64,000 bases of DNA from Pelagibacteraceae bacterium AG-404-P08 (lineage in GTDB: Bacteria > Pseudomonadota > Alphaproteobacteria > HIMB59), in contig QCJF01000001.1 of the NCBI GenBank assembly GCA_003216195.1, positions 1 to 64,000 of the forward strand. The letters are read 5' to 3'. The notes beneath the pieces are model-generated. The model saw only the letters and a program-made list of their open reading frames with translations. It ran no database searches and had not been told where the DNA came from. Made by a program: the position numbers and the translations under genes. Of the stretch, positions 19,793 to 28,757 are shown piece after piece (the first letter of the stretch is position 1; the number at the start of each line of letters is the position of its first letter).

Positions 19793-20571
19793 ATTATTTT
19801 TTTTTCTTAAATCATCCAGATCCTGACCTGGAATCAAGTATCGAACTATTTAACAGAGCTCCAATGGATATATTTTCAAATGAAAAAAAAGAGTCTAAGA
19901 ATATTTATTTATTTTATATAGAAAATCAAAAGTGGAAAAATGAACTATATATGAAAATTCAATATAATACTTCAATTTTGATCAAAAAGTCAGATCTTTT
20001 ACCAAAATTTAAAGATAAATCTGTTTTTGTATCAATGACAGATAGGGAATTAAATGGTGATGAAGCTCCATTCAACGATAACACTATGCAAAGTATACCT
20101 GCATGGAGATCAAATATTAAAATTTCAAGTAAATTTACAGCAACCTCGTATCAAGGAGAAATACCAGGATCTTTTTTAAATTTAAATTTATCTTTAACAA
20201 GCTGTAGTCCTTTTTTACAGTTTGGAGAAAATATTGAAAATTATTTTTATCTAATAAATTTGAATTCAGATCCAATCGAGAGAGAATTTAAAATTGAGAT
20301 TTTAGATAAACACAAACAATTGATTGATAAAATTATTTGTAGAACAAATTATGTTAATGTTTTTAATTTAAAATTTCTAAAAAAATTAACTGATGATTAT
20401 ATGTATATTTTTAGGTCAAAAGGATTTGGGGGAATCCCAATCTATTTTGCAAGAACTATAGATAATAAATCATTCTCTTTAGAACATACACATCCGCCAC
20501 AAGAATATTTATTTTTAGGTAATAGAAACTTATATCAAAAGAAAAAAAAGAGTTTTTGGTTAGATGAATAA
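19789..20571 (+). CDS. Hypothetical protein, island-specific
   Basis: 260-codon ORF overlapping both neighbours; no family recognised. Confidence 0.6.
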   Translation: MNYFFFLNHPDPDLESSIELFNRAPMDIFSNEKKESKNIYLFYIENQKWKNELYMKIQYNTSILIKKSDLLPKFKDKSVFVSMTDRELNGDEAPFNDNTMQSIPAWRSNIKISSKFTATSYQGEIPGSFLNLNLSLTSCSPFLQFGENIENYFYLINLNSDPIEREFKIEILDKHKQLIDKIICRTNYVNVFNLKFLKKLTDDYMYIFRSKGFGGIPIYFARTIDNKSFSLEHTHPPQEYLFLGNRNLYQKKKKSFWLDE

Positions 20572-21373
20572 TTTAATAATTAACAATATTAAAAAATCAA
20601 AATTCGTAAACATAATGCGAAATAAATTGCTATTTAGACCTAGCTTATATTTAAAACCAAAAAAAAATAATTTAGCGGTGAGTGACTTCTTTTTTTGGAG
20701 TTGTAAAGATTCATTTCAAACAAAGTTCTACATTACAAATCTTGCATCTCAAATTTTACCAGATATACCCCAAGATGATCAAATTAACATTTTAATATAT
20801 GATAACTTAGGTAATAAAATTGATGATATTAATTTAATATTAAATCCTTTTGAGACACATGAATTTATTTTTGATAAAAAAAAATTTCAAAATATTTATG
20901 GATCTTTTTTCATATTTCATAAATTTAAAAACTTAGGAGATTTAATTAGAAACCAATGCCATGTGGCTGAAAGAGGTTATACCGGATATAAAAAACAAAA
21001 TGGTGTATGGAATTTTGTTCATGGAAATCATTATTCTGCTTCTTTGCTTCCAAACAAAGAAATTCAATCATTAGTCAGTACTTCATTCTTTAAATCAAAT
21101 TATAAAATGCAAGTGAGTTTCAAAGACTCAATAAAACAAGAGTTAGTAATTAATAATCCAGACAATAAGAAAGTTTTATTTGAGATTTTGTATTATGATG
21201 AAAAAATGAAATATATTAATAAAGATAATCTTTCATTAAACGGCCTAAATACTACAATTCATAAACTCACACAGAATAATTTTAAATATATAGAAATTAA
21301 ATCAAATATTATTTTCTGTAGACCATTAGTTATAAAATATTATGATCAATATTTTGATGTATTTCACGCATAG
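20564..21373 (+). CDS. Hypothetical protein, possibly distantly related to the upstream gene
   Basis: 269-codon ORF; FYITNL../VHGNHYSAS resemble FYLINL../LEHTHPPQ of the preceding ORF. Confidence 0.6.
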   Translation: MNNLIINNIKKSKFVNIMRNKLLFRPSLYLKPKKNNLAVSDFFFWSCKDSFQTKFYITNLASQILPDIPQDDQINILIYDNLGNKIDDINLILNPFETHEFIFDKKKFQNIYGSFFIFHKFKNLGDLIRNQCHVAERGYTGYKKQNGVWNFVHGNHYSASLLPNKEIQSLVSTSFFKSNYKMQVSFKDSIKQELVINNPDNKKVLFEILYYDEKMKYINKDNLSLNGLNTTIHKLTQNNFKYIEIKSNIIFCRPLVIKYYDQYFDVFHA

Positions 21374-21386
21374 AAATTAGGTAATT

Positions 21387-22259
21387 TTGAAACAAATAAA
21401 AATTAAAGTCAAAAATAACGAATTTATAATTGGTGGTAGTAAAGATTTAAAACTTATTGCCGGACCATGTGCTATTGAGTCTTTAGATCATTCTATGTTT
21501 ATGGCTGAGAAAATTAATAATATATGTAATAAGTTATCCATTAAGTGGATTTTTAAATCATGTTATGACAAAGACTGTCGTTCATCACCTGATAGTTTTC
21601 ATGGTGTAGGAATTACAGAAGGTCTAAGAATTCTAGAGAAAGTCAGAAATGAATTTGAAATTCCAGTTACATCTGATTTTTCTGACCCGATGTGGGCGAA
21701 AGAGACTGGTGAGGTATGCGATATAATCCAAGTACCAGCTTATTTATGCAGACAAACTTCTATTTTAAAAGCAGCAGCTGAAACAAATAAACCTATAAAT
21801 ATAAAAAAAGGTCAATTTATGAGTCCTTGGAACATGAAAAATTCTGTTAAAAAAGTTGAATATTATGGTAATGAACAAATAATTTTAACAGATAGAGGTA
21901 CTTTTTTTGGATATAATATGCTTGTTAATGATATGAGATCATTGCCTATAATGAGAGAGACTGGATATCCTGTTTGTTTTGATGCAACACACTCAGTTCA
22001 GCAACCAACCTCAATGGGGAATATATCTGGTGGTCAAAGAGAATTTATTCCTCATTTAGTCAGAGCCAGTTGTGCTACAGGTATAGATGTTCTTTTTTTG
22101 GAAGTGCATGATAACCCTAAAAACGCACTTTCTGACAAAAATACTGTTTTAGATTTAAAATTTCTAGAAAGGGTATTGAGTGAAGCAAAAAGTATCAGTG
22201 ATACTCAATCAGATTTAGAGGATAAATATGGAAAAGAGTATATTAAACATGACTCTTGA
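21387..22259 (+). CDS. kdsA: 3-deoxy-8-phosphooctulonate synthase-like (KdsA family)
   Basis: LIAGPCAIES; QVPAYLCRQTSILKAAAETNKPINIKKGQFMSPWNM; DRGTFFGYN; FDATHSVQ; GGQREF; TTG start. Confidence 0.88.
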   Translation: MKQIKIKVKNNEFIIGGSKDLKLIAGPCAIESLDHSMFMAEKINNICNKLSIKWIFKSCYDKDCRSSPDSFHGVGITEGLRILEKVRNEFEIPVTSDFSDPMWAKETGEVCDIIQVPAYLCRQTSILKAAAETNKPINIKKGQFMSPWNMKNSVKKVEYYGNEQIILTDRGTFFGYNMLVNDMRSLPIMRETGYPVCFDATHSVQQPTSMGNISGGQREFIPHLVRASCATGIDVLFLEVHDNPKNALSDKNTVLDLKFLERVLSEAKSISDTQSDLEDKYGKEYIKHDS

Positions 22260-22671
22260 AAATTTGGTTGTTAAAAATTGTATGATTAATATCGGGTATT
22301 TCCCTGTTGTAAAATTTAATCAAATTTTAAAAGAAGCTGTAGATTATATGGACGAGTATAAATTAGGTATAATAAGTATTGTAGACAATAATTTTAAATT
22401 ATTGGGTGTAATAACAGATGGAGATTTAAGAAGAGCTATTTTAAGAAGTCAAAAACCTCTTTCAGCAATGTTAGTTGATGATGTTATTGATTACAGTATT
22501 AAAAATCCTTTAGTCATATCAGAAGATGATTTACTAATAGACTCAATTAAATTAATGAATGAAAAACAAATATGGGACTTACCAGTTTTAAATAAAAACA
22601 AAGAATTAATTGGTTTACTTCACCTACATTCAGCAATTAAAAATTATATTGAAAAAAATGATGTCAGATAA
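22228..22671 (+). CDS. Stand-alone tandem CBS-domain protein similar to the C-terminal half of KdsD/KpsF, without a SIS domain
   Basis: GVITDGDLRRAILRSQKP and LPVLNKNKELIGLLHLHSAIK; no SIS domain in the ORF. Confidence 0.82.
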   Translation: MEKSILNMTLENLVVKNCMINIGYFPVVKFNQILKEAVDYMDEYKLGIISIVDNNFKLLGVITDGDLRRAILRSQKPLSAMLVDDVIDYSIKNPLVISEDDLLIDSIKLMNEKQIWDLPVLNKNKELIGLLHLHSAIKNYIEKNDVR

Positions 22672-23449
22672 TCTTTTAAAACTAAGAAATAATTTGAAAA
22701 AAAAATTTAGGTCTAGAAAAAAAATGTTTGGAGGTTGGATATCATATAGCCACCCATCTATTACAGAAACATTTGCTAGAATGGATATTGATTTTATTGC
22801 TATAGATATGGAACACTCAACTATATCGTCCCAAGAGGCTCAGCGAATAATTTCATCATCTCAGGGTTTAAATATACCTTGTTTACCAAGACCTGTATCT
22901 CAATCAAATGATATTTTCAAACCTATTCTTGAGTCCGGATGTGATGGATTAATTGTTAGTACAGTTGAAAATACTGATCAATTAGACTCAATTATTTATA
23001 ATTTTAAATATCCACCATTAGGCAAAAGACCTTTTGGAGTAAATAGAGCTCAAGGATATGGGCACAATACAGACGATTACTATAATAATTGGAATAATTC
23101 CTCTAGCCTCATAATACAAATTGAGAATGTTGAAGGCTTAGAAAATTCTGAAGCATTAATTAAAAATAAGAATGTTGATGGTGTTATGATTGGTCCATAT
23201 GACTTATCTGGTTCTTTAGGAATACCTGGTGATTTTAAAAATAGAAAATATGAAAATGCATGTAAAAAAATTATAAGTTTATCAAAAAAATATAAAAAAA
23301 GTTGTGGAACTCAAATAACAAATATTACAAAAGATTTGATAATATATAATAATAAATTAGGTTTTAATTTTATAGTTTTAGCTTCAGATTTATTTGTCTT
23401 AACCGATTGGGCTAAAAATACAAATAATATTATTCAAAAATTAAAATGA
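22658..23449 (+). CDS. HpcH/HpaI aldolase/citrate lyase-family protein (start moved from 22610 to 22658)
   Basis: GGWISYSHPSITETFARMDIDFIAIDMEHS; IQIENVEGLEN; GVMIGPYDLSGSLGIPG. Confidence 0.85.
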   Translation: MMSDNLLKLRNNLKKKFRSRKKMFGGWISYSHPSITETFARMDIDFIAIDMEHSTISSQEAQRIISSSQGLNIPCLPRPVSQSNDIFKPILESGCDGLIVSTVENTDQLDSIIYNFKYPPLGKRPFGVNRAQGYGHNTDDYYNNWNNSSSLIIQIENVEGLENSEALIKNKNVDGVMIGPYDLSGSLGIPGDFKNRKYENACKKIISLSKKYKKSCGTQITNITKDLIIYNNKLGFNFIVLASDLFVLTDWAKNTNNIIQKLK

Positions 23450-24231
23450 ATTACTTAGATAAACTATTTAATTTAGAGGATAAATTTGCTGTAATTATTG
23501 GTTCAGGTGGGCATATTTGCTCTGAAATTTCTAAGGGTCTTAATATGGCTGGATGCAACTTGCTACTTTTAGATATCAGAAATAATAAAAATATAGTTTT
23601 AAAAAAATATATAACAAAACTTGGCTTCAATAATAAGGAGATATTAAATTTCAAATTTGATGCAAATAAAAAAAATGATTATTTAAAAATATTAAATTTT
23701 TTAAAAAAAAAGAAAAAAAAAATTGATATATTAATTAATGGTGCAGGAATAAATTCCCCTAAAAATGTTTTGGATTTCGAAATCGAGGAATGGAATAATG
23801 TAGTACAATCTCATATAAACACTACTTTCCTATCATGTAAGTATTTTGGAAAACTAATGATTTCTAATGGATCAGGAAGTATTATAAACTTTTCATCTGC
23901 CTCTGCTGGTCCACCTTTATCAAGAGCATTTCCGTATTCTATAGCTAAAGCAGGTGTTAAAAACTTTACACAAAATTTAGCAAGAGAGTGGGCGCAATAT
24001 GGAGTCAGAGTTAACTGTATTAGACCTGGTTTCTTTCCAACAAAATGGAACTTAAAAAATTTTATAGATAATAAAAGAAAAAAGGCGATTTTGAACCATA
24101 CACCTTTAGGAAGATTTGGTAAGGTTGATGAATTAATCGCACCTATATTACTTTTAGCTTCTGATAGTTCCTCATTTATCACTGGATCTGAATTAACGGT
24201 GGATGGAGGTTTTTCATCCATGACTATTTAA
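23446..24231 (+). CDS. Short-chain dehydrogenase/reductase
   Basis: VIIGSGGHICSEIS; INGAGINSP; YSIAKAGVKNFTQNLAREWA; ITGSELTVDGGF. Confidence 0.87.
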   Translation: MNYLDKLFNLEDKFAVIIGSGGHICSEISKGLNMAGCNLLLLDIRNNKNIVLKKYITKLGFNNKEILNFKFDANKKNDYLKILNFLKKKKKKIDILINGAGINSPKNVLDFEIEEWNNVVQSHINTTFLSCKYFGKLMISNGSGSIINFSSASAGPPLSRAFPYSIAKAGVKNFTQNLAREWAQYGVRVNCIRPGFFPTKWNLKNFIDNKRKKAILNHTPLGRFGKVDELIAPILLLASDSSSFITGSELTVDGGFSSMTI

Positions 24232-24235
24232 ATTT

Positions 24236-24979
24236 ATGAAAAATAAAACAGTAATTGTGATCGGAGGTTCAAAAGGTTTAGGTAGTGCAATATGTAAAAA
24301 ATTTTTGGAAAATGAATACATTGTAATTAATGGATCTAGATCAAAACCAAACATCAACCACAAAAATTTTCATTCTTTAAAGCTTGATGTTAGAAAAGAA
24401 AAAAACTTTCTCTCATTTTATAAAAAAGTCAAAAAAATTTCAAAAAATATTGATGTTTTAATTAATAATACCGGTATATCTGAATGGAAATCTTTAGAAA
24501 ATATATCTAATAATTTTATTTATAAATTATATGAAACAAATGTTTTTTATATTTTTTGGTCATGCAAATATGCTCTTAAGCTTTTAAAAAAAAATACTTC
24601 GATAATAAACGTATCAAGCATTGCAGGTAAAAGAGGAAGTAAAAATAATTCTGTATATTCGTCAACTAAATTTGCAGTAAATGGAATTACACAATCATTA
24701 GCTAAAGAATTAGGTAATAGAGCAATACGTGTAAATGCCATTTGTCCAGTATTAGTAAAAACAAAAGGTTTAATTTCTGCTTTAAAACATAAAGACTCTC
24801 CAGCCTACAAGATAGGTATTGATAAATTTTTTAGAGATTTTTGTAAAAACAATTCTGCTACTGGAAAGCTACCAACTGAAAAAGATGTTACAGACCTAAT
24901 CATATATTTAGCCTCAGATAGAAATCAATCTCTTACAGGTCAGTGTATAAATTTAGATAGTGGGGTTTTTCCACAATAA
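24236..24979 (+). CDS. Short-chain dehydrogenase/reductase
   Basis: VIGGSKGLGSAIC; NNTGISEW; YSSTKFAVNGITQSLAKELG; LTGQCINLDSGV. Confidence 0.87.
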   Translation: MKNKTVIVIGGSKGLGSAICKKFLENEYIVINGSRSKPNINHKNFHSLKLDVRKEKNFLSFYKKVKKISKNIDVLINNTGISEWKSLENISNNFIYKLYETNVFYIFWSCKYALKLLKKNTSIINVSSIAGKRGSKNNSVYSSTKFAVNGITQSLAKELGNRAIRVNAICPVLVKTKGLISALKHKDSPAYKIGIDKFFRDFCKNNSATGKLPTEKDVTDLIIYLASDRNQSLTGQCINLDSGVFPQ

Positions 24980-24981
24980 AT

Positions 24982-25749
24982 TTGAAAAATAAAGTTATAG
25001 CAGTAATTCCTTGCCACATGGCATCTATCAGGTTTCCAAATAAAATTCTTTTAAATTTGCATGGCTTACCAATGGTCGAACATGTTAGAAGGAGAGCTTT
25101 AATTTCAAAATATTTAAAAGAAGTATATATTGCTACATGTGATAATATTATATTAAATAAATTATCTAAATTTGGTGTAAAAATAATAAAAACTTCAAAA
25201 TCCCACAAAAATGGAACAACAAGAGTTGCTGAAGCAATTGATAATTTAAATTGTAGTCATGTAATTTTGTTGCAGGGTGATGAACCACTTCTACTTCCAA
25301 ATTATATTGATCTAATTTACAAAAAAATTTTCAATCAACCCAAAGTAAAAGCATGGAATTTAACGGCACCAATTTTAGGTACTAATCAATTTAAAGATAG
25401 GTCAATTGTTAAATGCAGAGTGAACAACAGAAATGAAATTTCTGAATTACAAAGATTTTATAATGTAAATGAAATTACAAATATTAAAAGTTATAGAAAA
25501 ATATTAGGTATAATTGCATATAGAAAAGACTTTTTGTTAAGACTTGTAAAATTAAAAGAGTCAAAAAATGAAAAAAAAAATATTATTGAACAATCACGTA
25601 TTATCGATAACAAATATATATTAAAGTCTGTAAATGTTCCTAAAACTCTCCCTTCAATTAATTTAAAAAAAGATAAAAAAATAGTCATTGATTATTTAAA
25701 TCAAGATTACAATCAAAAAAAATTATTAAATAAAATTCTGTCCTTATGA
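24982..25749 (+). CDS. 3-deoxy-manno-octulosonate cytidylyltransferase-like (KdsB family, divergent)
   Basis: VIPCHMASIRFPNKILLNLHGLPMVEHVRRRA; GTTRVAEAI; LQGDEPLLLP; TTG start. Confidence 0.82.
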   Translation: MKNKVIAVIPCHMASIRFPNKILLNLHGLPMVEHVRRRALISKYLKEVYIATCDNIILNKLSKFGVKIIKTSKSHKNGTTRVAEAIDNLNCSHVILLQGDEPLLLPNYIDLIYKKIFNQPKVKAWNLTAPILGTNQFKDRSIVKCRVNNRNEISELQRFYNVNEITNIKSYRKILGIIAYRKDFLLRLVKLKESKNEKKNIIEQSRIIDNKYILKSVNVPKTLPSINLKKDKKIVIDYLNQDYNQKKLLNKILSL

Positions 25750-27152
25750 GAATTTATAAAGAAAACATACTATTTGAACAATTTTCAAAAATATTAAATT
25801 TAAAAAATGATCTTATTTATTCAGTACCTTGGATTCAGCCAGTAAAAATAGATGACAAATTAATTAAGGATTACAGTTTTATTTACAAATTTAATATTTT
25901 AAATTTTCTTTTTAATTTTTTAAAGTCAGTGTATGAAATTTTTATTTGTTTAAATAAGCTAATTATCAGTATTTTTATAAAAGAAAAAAAAAAAAATATT
26001 GATAGTAATATATTAATACTCAGTCATTTAATAAGTAGTAAACATTTAAATTCAAAAAATGATTTCTACTTTGGAAACCTAGAAGATAATCTTAATAAGT
26101 TAGGACACAAAACAAACAAATATTTTCTAAATCATACAAATTTGAAAAAAAATATGATTTCGAATAGCAAATTTCAAGTTCTTCCAAAAATAGACAACTT
26201 TAAAATTGAATTTGAGGTCTTCATTAATCAAATTAAATTATTTATTTTTTTCTTATCTAATTTGTTCTTTCTTATAAAAAAAAATCAAAAGTTGAGTATT
26301 ATATTAATATTCATCCTTAAAATATTCTCTTACCACACACAGTCGGCTTTAAGAATTGGAATACAGCTAAAATCTATAACCAAAAATAAAAAAGTAAAAT
26401 ATTTATTCATTACTTTTGAGGGTCATAGTTATGAAAAAATGATTAGTTTATATAATAAAGATACCTCAATCATAGCTTATCAAAATACACCTTTAAGCAT
26501 TTGCCAATACTCAATCAAGTTTTATAGTAATAATACTTTGCCAAAGATCTTATTGGTCAAAAATGAAATTTATAAAAAATTTTTAGAAAAAAACTTAAAA
26601 TTAAATACTAAAATTTTAAATTTTGGTGATTTAAATTATAAAGAAATTACTAATTCAATATCATATAAAAAGAGAGTTTCTTCAATATTATTTGTTCCTG
26701 AAGGAATTAATAATGAGGTAAATACAATGATCGATTTTATTAAGAGAAATTATAAGGCTAACCCAAATGTATATTTTACTATAAGATTTCACCCTGTATT
26801 TCCCAAGCAACTTATAAATAAATATAAATCTTTATTTTATGATGCCTCAAATGTTGTCTTCTCTGATAATACTCCACATGAAGATTTCTCTAATAATACT
26901 TATGTCATTTTTAGAGGCTCAAGTATAACTTTCGATGCAATTAGGGCAGGCCTAATACCAATTTATTTAAATAAAGGGACAAATATTAATATTTTAGATT
27001 TATTTGAATTATTTAATTATGGTATCAATTTTGATAGTAAATTAAATATTACTCATTTAAAAAAATTAACTTTAGATAGTGATGCCGCAGATAAATTTAC
27101 AAACTTATTCTATCCTGCGAAATTTGAGAGATTATTCAATGAGATCAGTTAA
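25746..27152 (+). CDS. Putative surface carbohydrate biosynthesis protein/GT-B-like transferase
   Basis: Membrane segment then a GT-B-like C-terminal half (YFTIRFHPVFPKQL; FRGSSITFDAIRAGLIPIYL). Confidence 0.5.
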   Translation: MRIYKENILFEQFSKILNLKNDLIYSVPWIQPVKIDDKLIKDYSFIYKFNILNFLFNFLKSVYEIFICLNKLIISIFIKEKKKNIDSNILILSHLISSKHLNSKNDFYFGNLEDNLNKLGHKTNKYFLNHTNLKKNMISNSKFQVLPKIDNFKIEFEVFINQIKLFIFFLSNLFFLIKKNQKLSIILIFILKIFSYHTQSALRIGIQLKSITKNKKVKYLFITFEGHSYEKMISLYNKDTSIIAYQNTPLSICQYSIKFYSNNTLPKILLVKNEIYKKFLEKNLKLNTKILNFGDLNYKEITNSISYKKRVSSILFVPEGINNEVNTMIDFIKRNYKANPNVYFTIRFHPVFPKQLINKYKSLFYDASNVVFSDNTPHEDFSNNTYVIFRGSSITFDAIRAGLIPIYLNKGTNINILDLFELFNYGINFDSKLNITHLKKLTLDSDAADKFTNLFYPAKFERLFNEIS

Positions 27153-27966
27153 CTATGAAAACCTTAATGATGTCACTGTTGTTATCCCATCGATAGGTAG
27201 AAATGATGATCTTGATGAGACAGTAAAATTTCTAAATCAAGGTAATGATAAGCCTAAACAAATTATAGCGATTATCCCAAAAGCAGAATTAATAGGTCTT
27301 AATTTAAGAAAGCACAAAAACTTAATTATTTTTATTTCAGATCATTACGGTCAGGTTAATCAAAGAATACATGGTTTCAATTTATCAAAGACTAAATTTA
27401 CACTTCAATTAGATGATGATTGTTTTATATCTCAAAAGAGCATCTTAGAATTAAAAAAAACTCTTATAAAATTGGGAAAAAAAAACTGTGTTGGCCCAAT
27501 CTTCTTATCAAAAAGAAATAAACCACTTCATAAATACAACAAAAATTTCTTATCTGATATCCTCTCTTTAATTTTTGAAATTCCAATTGGTAAAAAAAAA
27601 ATGGGCAAAACAAATTATATGAACTTAAATTATGGTATTGATCCAGATATTAGCAAAAAGGATTTGTTATCAGTTCAATGGATACCTGGTGGATGCAAAT
27701 TAATGTATACATCAGAATTAATTAAAAAAAAATATTATAAATTTTCAGGTAAAGCTTATTACGAAGATATTATTCATAGTAAATTGTTAAAAGAAAAACA
27801 TATTAAAATGTGGATTGTAAAGAAAAGTATTTGTAAAACTGATACAGTTAATTTTACTTATAAAGAAATTCCTTTTATAAAAAATATTGTTAGATCTAAT
27901 TTTGGAAATAAATTTTTTAAATATTGGATTTGGCTTTTACTTGTAAAGCTTAAAAAAAGTATATGA
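27139..27966 (+). CDS. Glycosyltransferase family 2 (start moved from 27079 to ATG 27139)
   Basis: VTVVIPSIGRNDDLDETVKFL; LQLDDDCFIS. Confidence 0.8.
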   Translation: MRSVNYENLNDVTVVIPSIGRNDDLDETVKFLNQGNDKPKQIIAIIPKAELIGLNLRKHKNLIIFISDHYGQVNQRIHGFNLSKTKFTLQLDDDCFISQKSILELKKTLIKLGKKNCVGPIFLSKRNKPLHKYNKNFLSDILSLIFEIPIGKKKMGKTNYMNLNYGIDPDISKKDLLSVQWIPGGCKLMYTSELIKKKYYKFSGKAYYEDIIHSKLLKEKHIKMWIVKKSICKTDTVNFTYKEIPFIKNIVRSNFGNKFFKYWIWLLLVKLKKSI

Positions 27967-28757
27967 TTGGTTTTGTTACACCTTGCAGTTATGAGAATAG
28001 AAATAATATTCTCAGGATTTCAAAATTTTTTTCAAATAAAAGAAATATATTATTATGTCTTATTGTAAATAGTCGTTTAAAAAAATTTCTAGAAATAAAA
28101 AAAATTAGCAATAAAAATATTAAATTAATTATAAATGAAACCAAAAATGTTTCACACAAAAGAAATTTAGGAATAAATTTTTTTTTACGTATAAATAAAA
28201 TTAAATGGATTTCCTTTTTTGATAGTGACTGTGCTATCGATATTGAAAATTTTACAAAGATAAAAAATTTTTTAGAGATTAATTATTTTGATATTGTATT
28301 TGTTAATTTGATATCACCAAAAGGAAATAAAATTGGAAATACATTAAATAATTTACCTTTATTAAATTTTATCAATATTTACAGAGCAGGAACTCCCTCG
28401 GTTATAATAAAAAAAAAATTTATTACAAAGCTATTTGATACTAAATTTGGGATTGGAACACCAAATTATTCAGCTGAAGATACAAAGTTTTTAATTGATA
28501 ATTTTACTTTTAACGTGTCTGTAATCAAAAATGCTTATATTTTTCATCCTGATCAGGATATAGATTTAATAAAAATTTCTAAATATAGTTATGGCCAAAA
28601 ACAATTAATTCGAAATATTAAAGTTACTCATTCAGTTATTTTTTTTATGACTATTTTTTTTAGACCTTTATTTGGCTTACTCTTTAACTTTATAAAGTTA
28701 GACATTTATCTTCTAAAAATTTACTCTAAACGAATTAAGATTTTATTGTATGGATAA
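27963..28757 (+). CDS. Glycosyltransferase family 2-like
   Basis: ISFFDSDCAID; ATGA coupling with the upstream GT2. Confidence 0.65.
   Translation: MIGFVTPCSYENRNNILRISKFFSNKRNILLCLIVNSRLKKFLEIKKISNKNIKLIINETKNVSHKRNLGINFFLRINKIKWISFFDSDCAIDIENFTKIKNFLEINYFDIVFVNLISPKGNKIGNTLNNLPLLNFINIYRAGTPSVIIKKKFITKLFDTKFGIGTPNYSAEDTKFLIDNFTFNVSVIKNAYIFHPDQDIDLIKISKYSYGQKQLIRNIKVTHSVIFFMTIFFRPLFGLLFNFIKLDIYLLKIYSKRIKILLYG

Noticed and set aside
23811-24221. 136-aa minus-strand ORF
   Set aside because: Antisense to a clear SDR gene with canonical motifs; no recognisable protein features.
24933-25208. 91-aa minus-strand ORF
   Set aside because: Antisense to the KdsB-like gene and the end of the SDR gene; no supporting motif.
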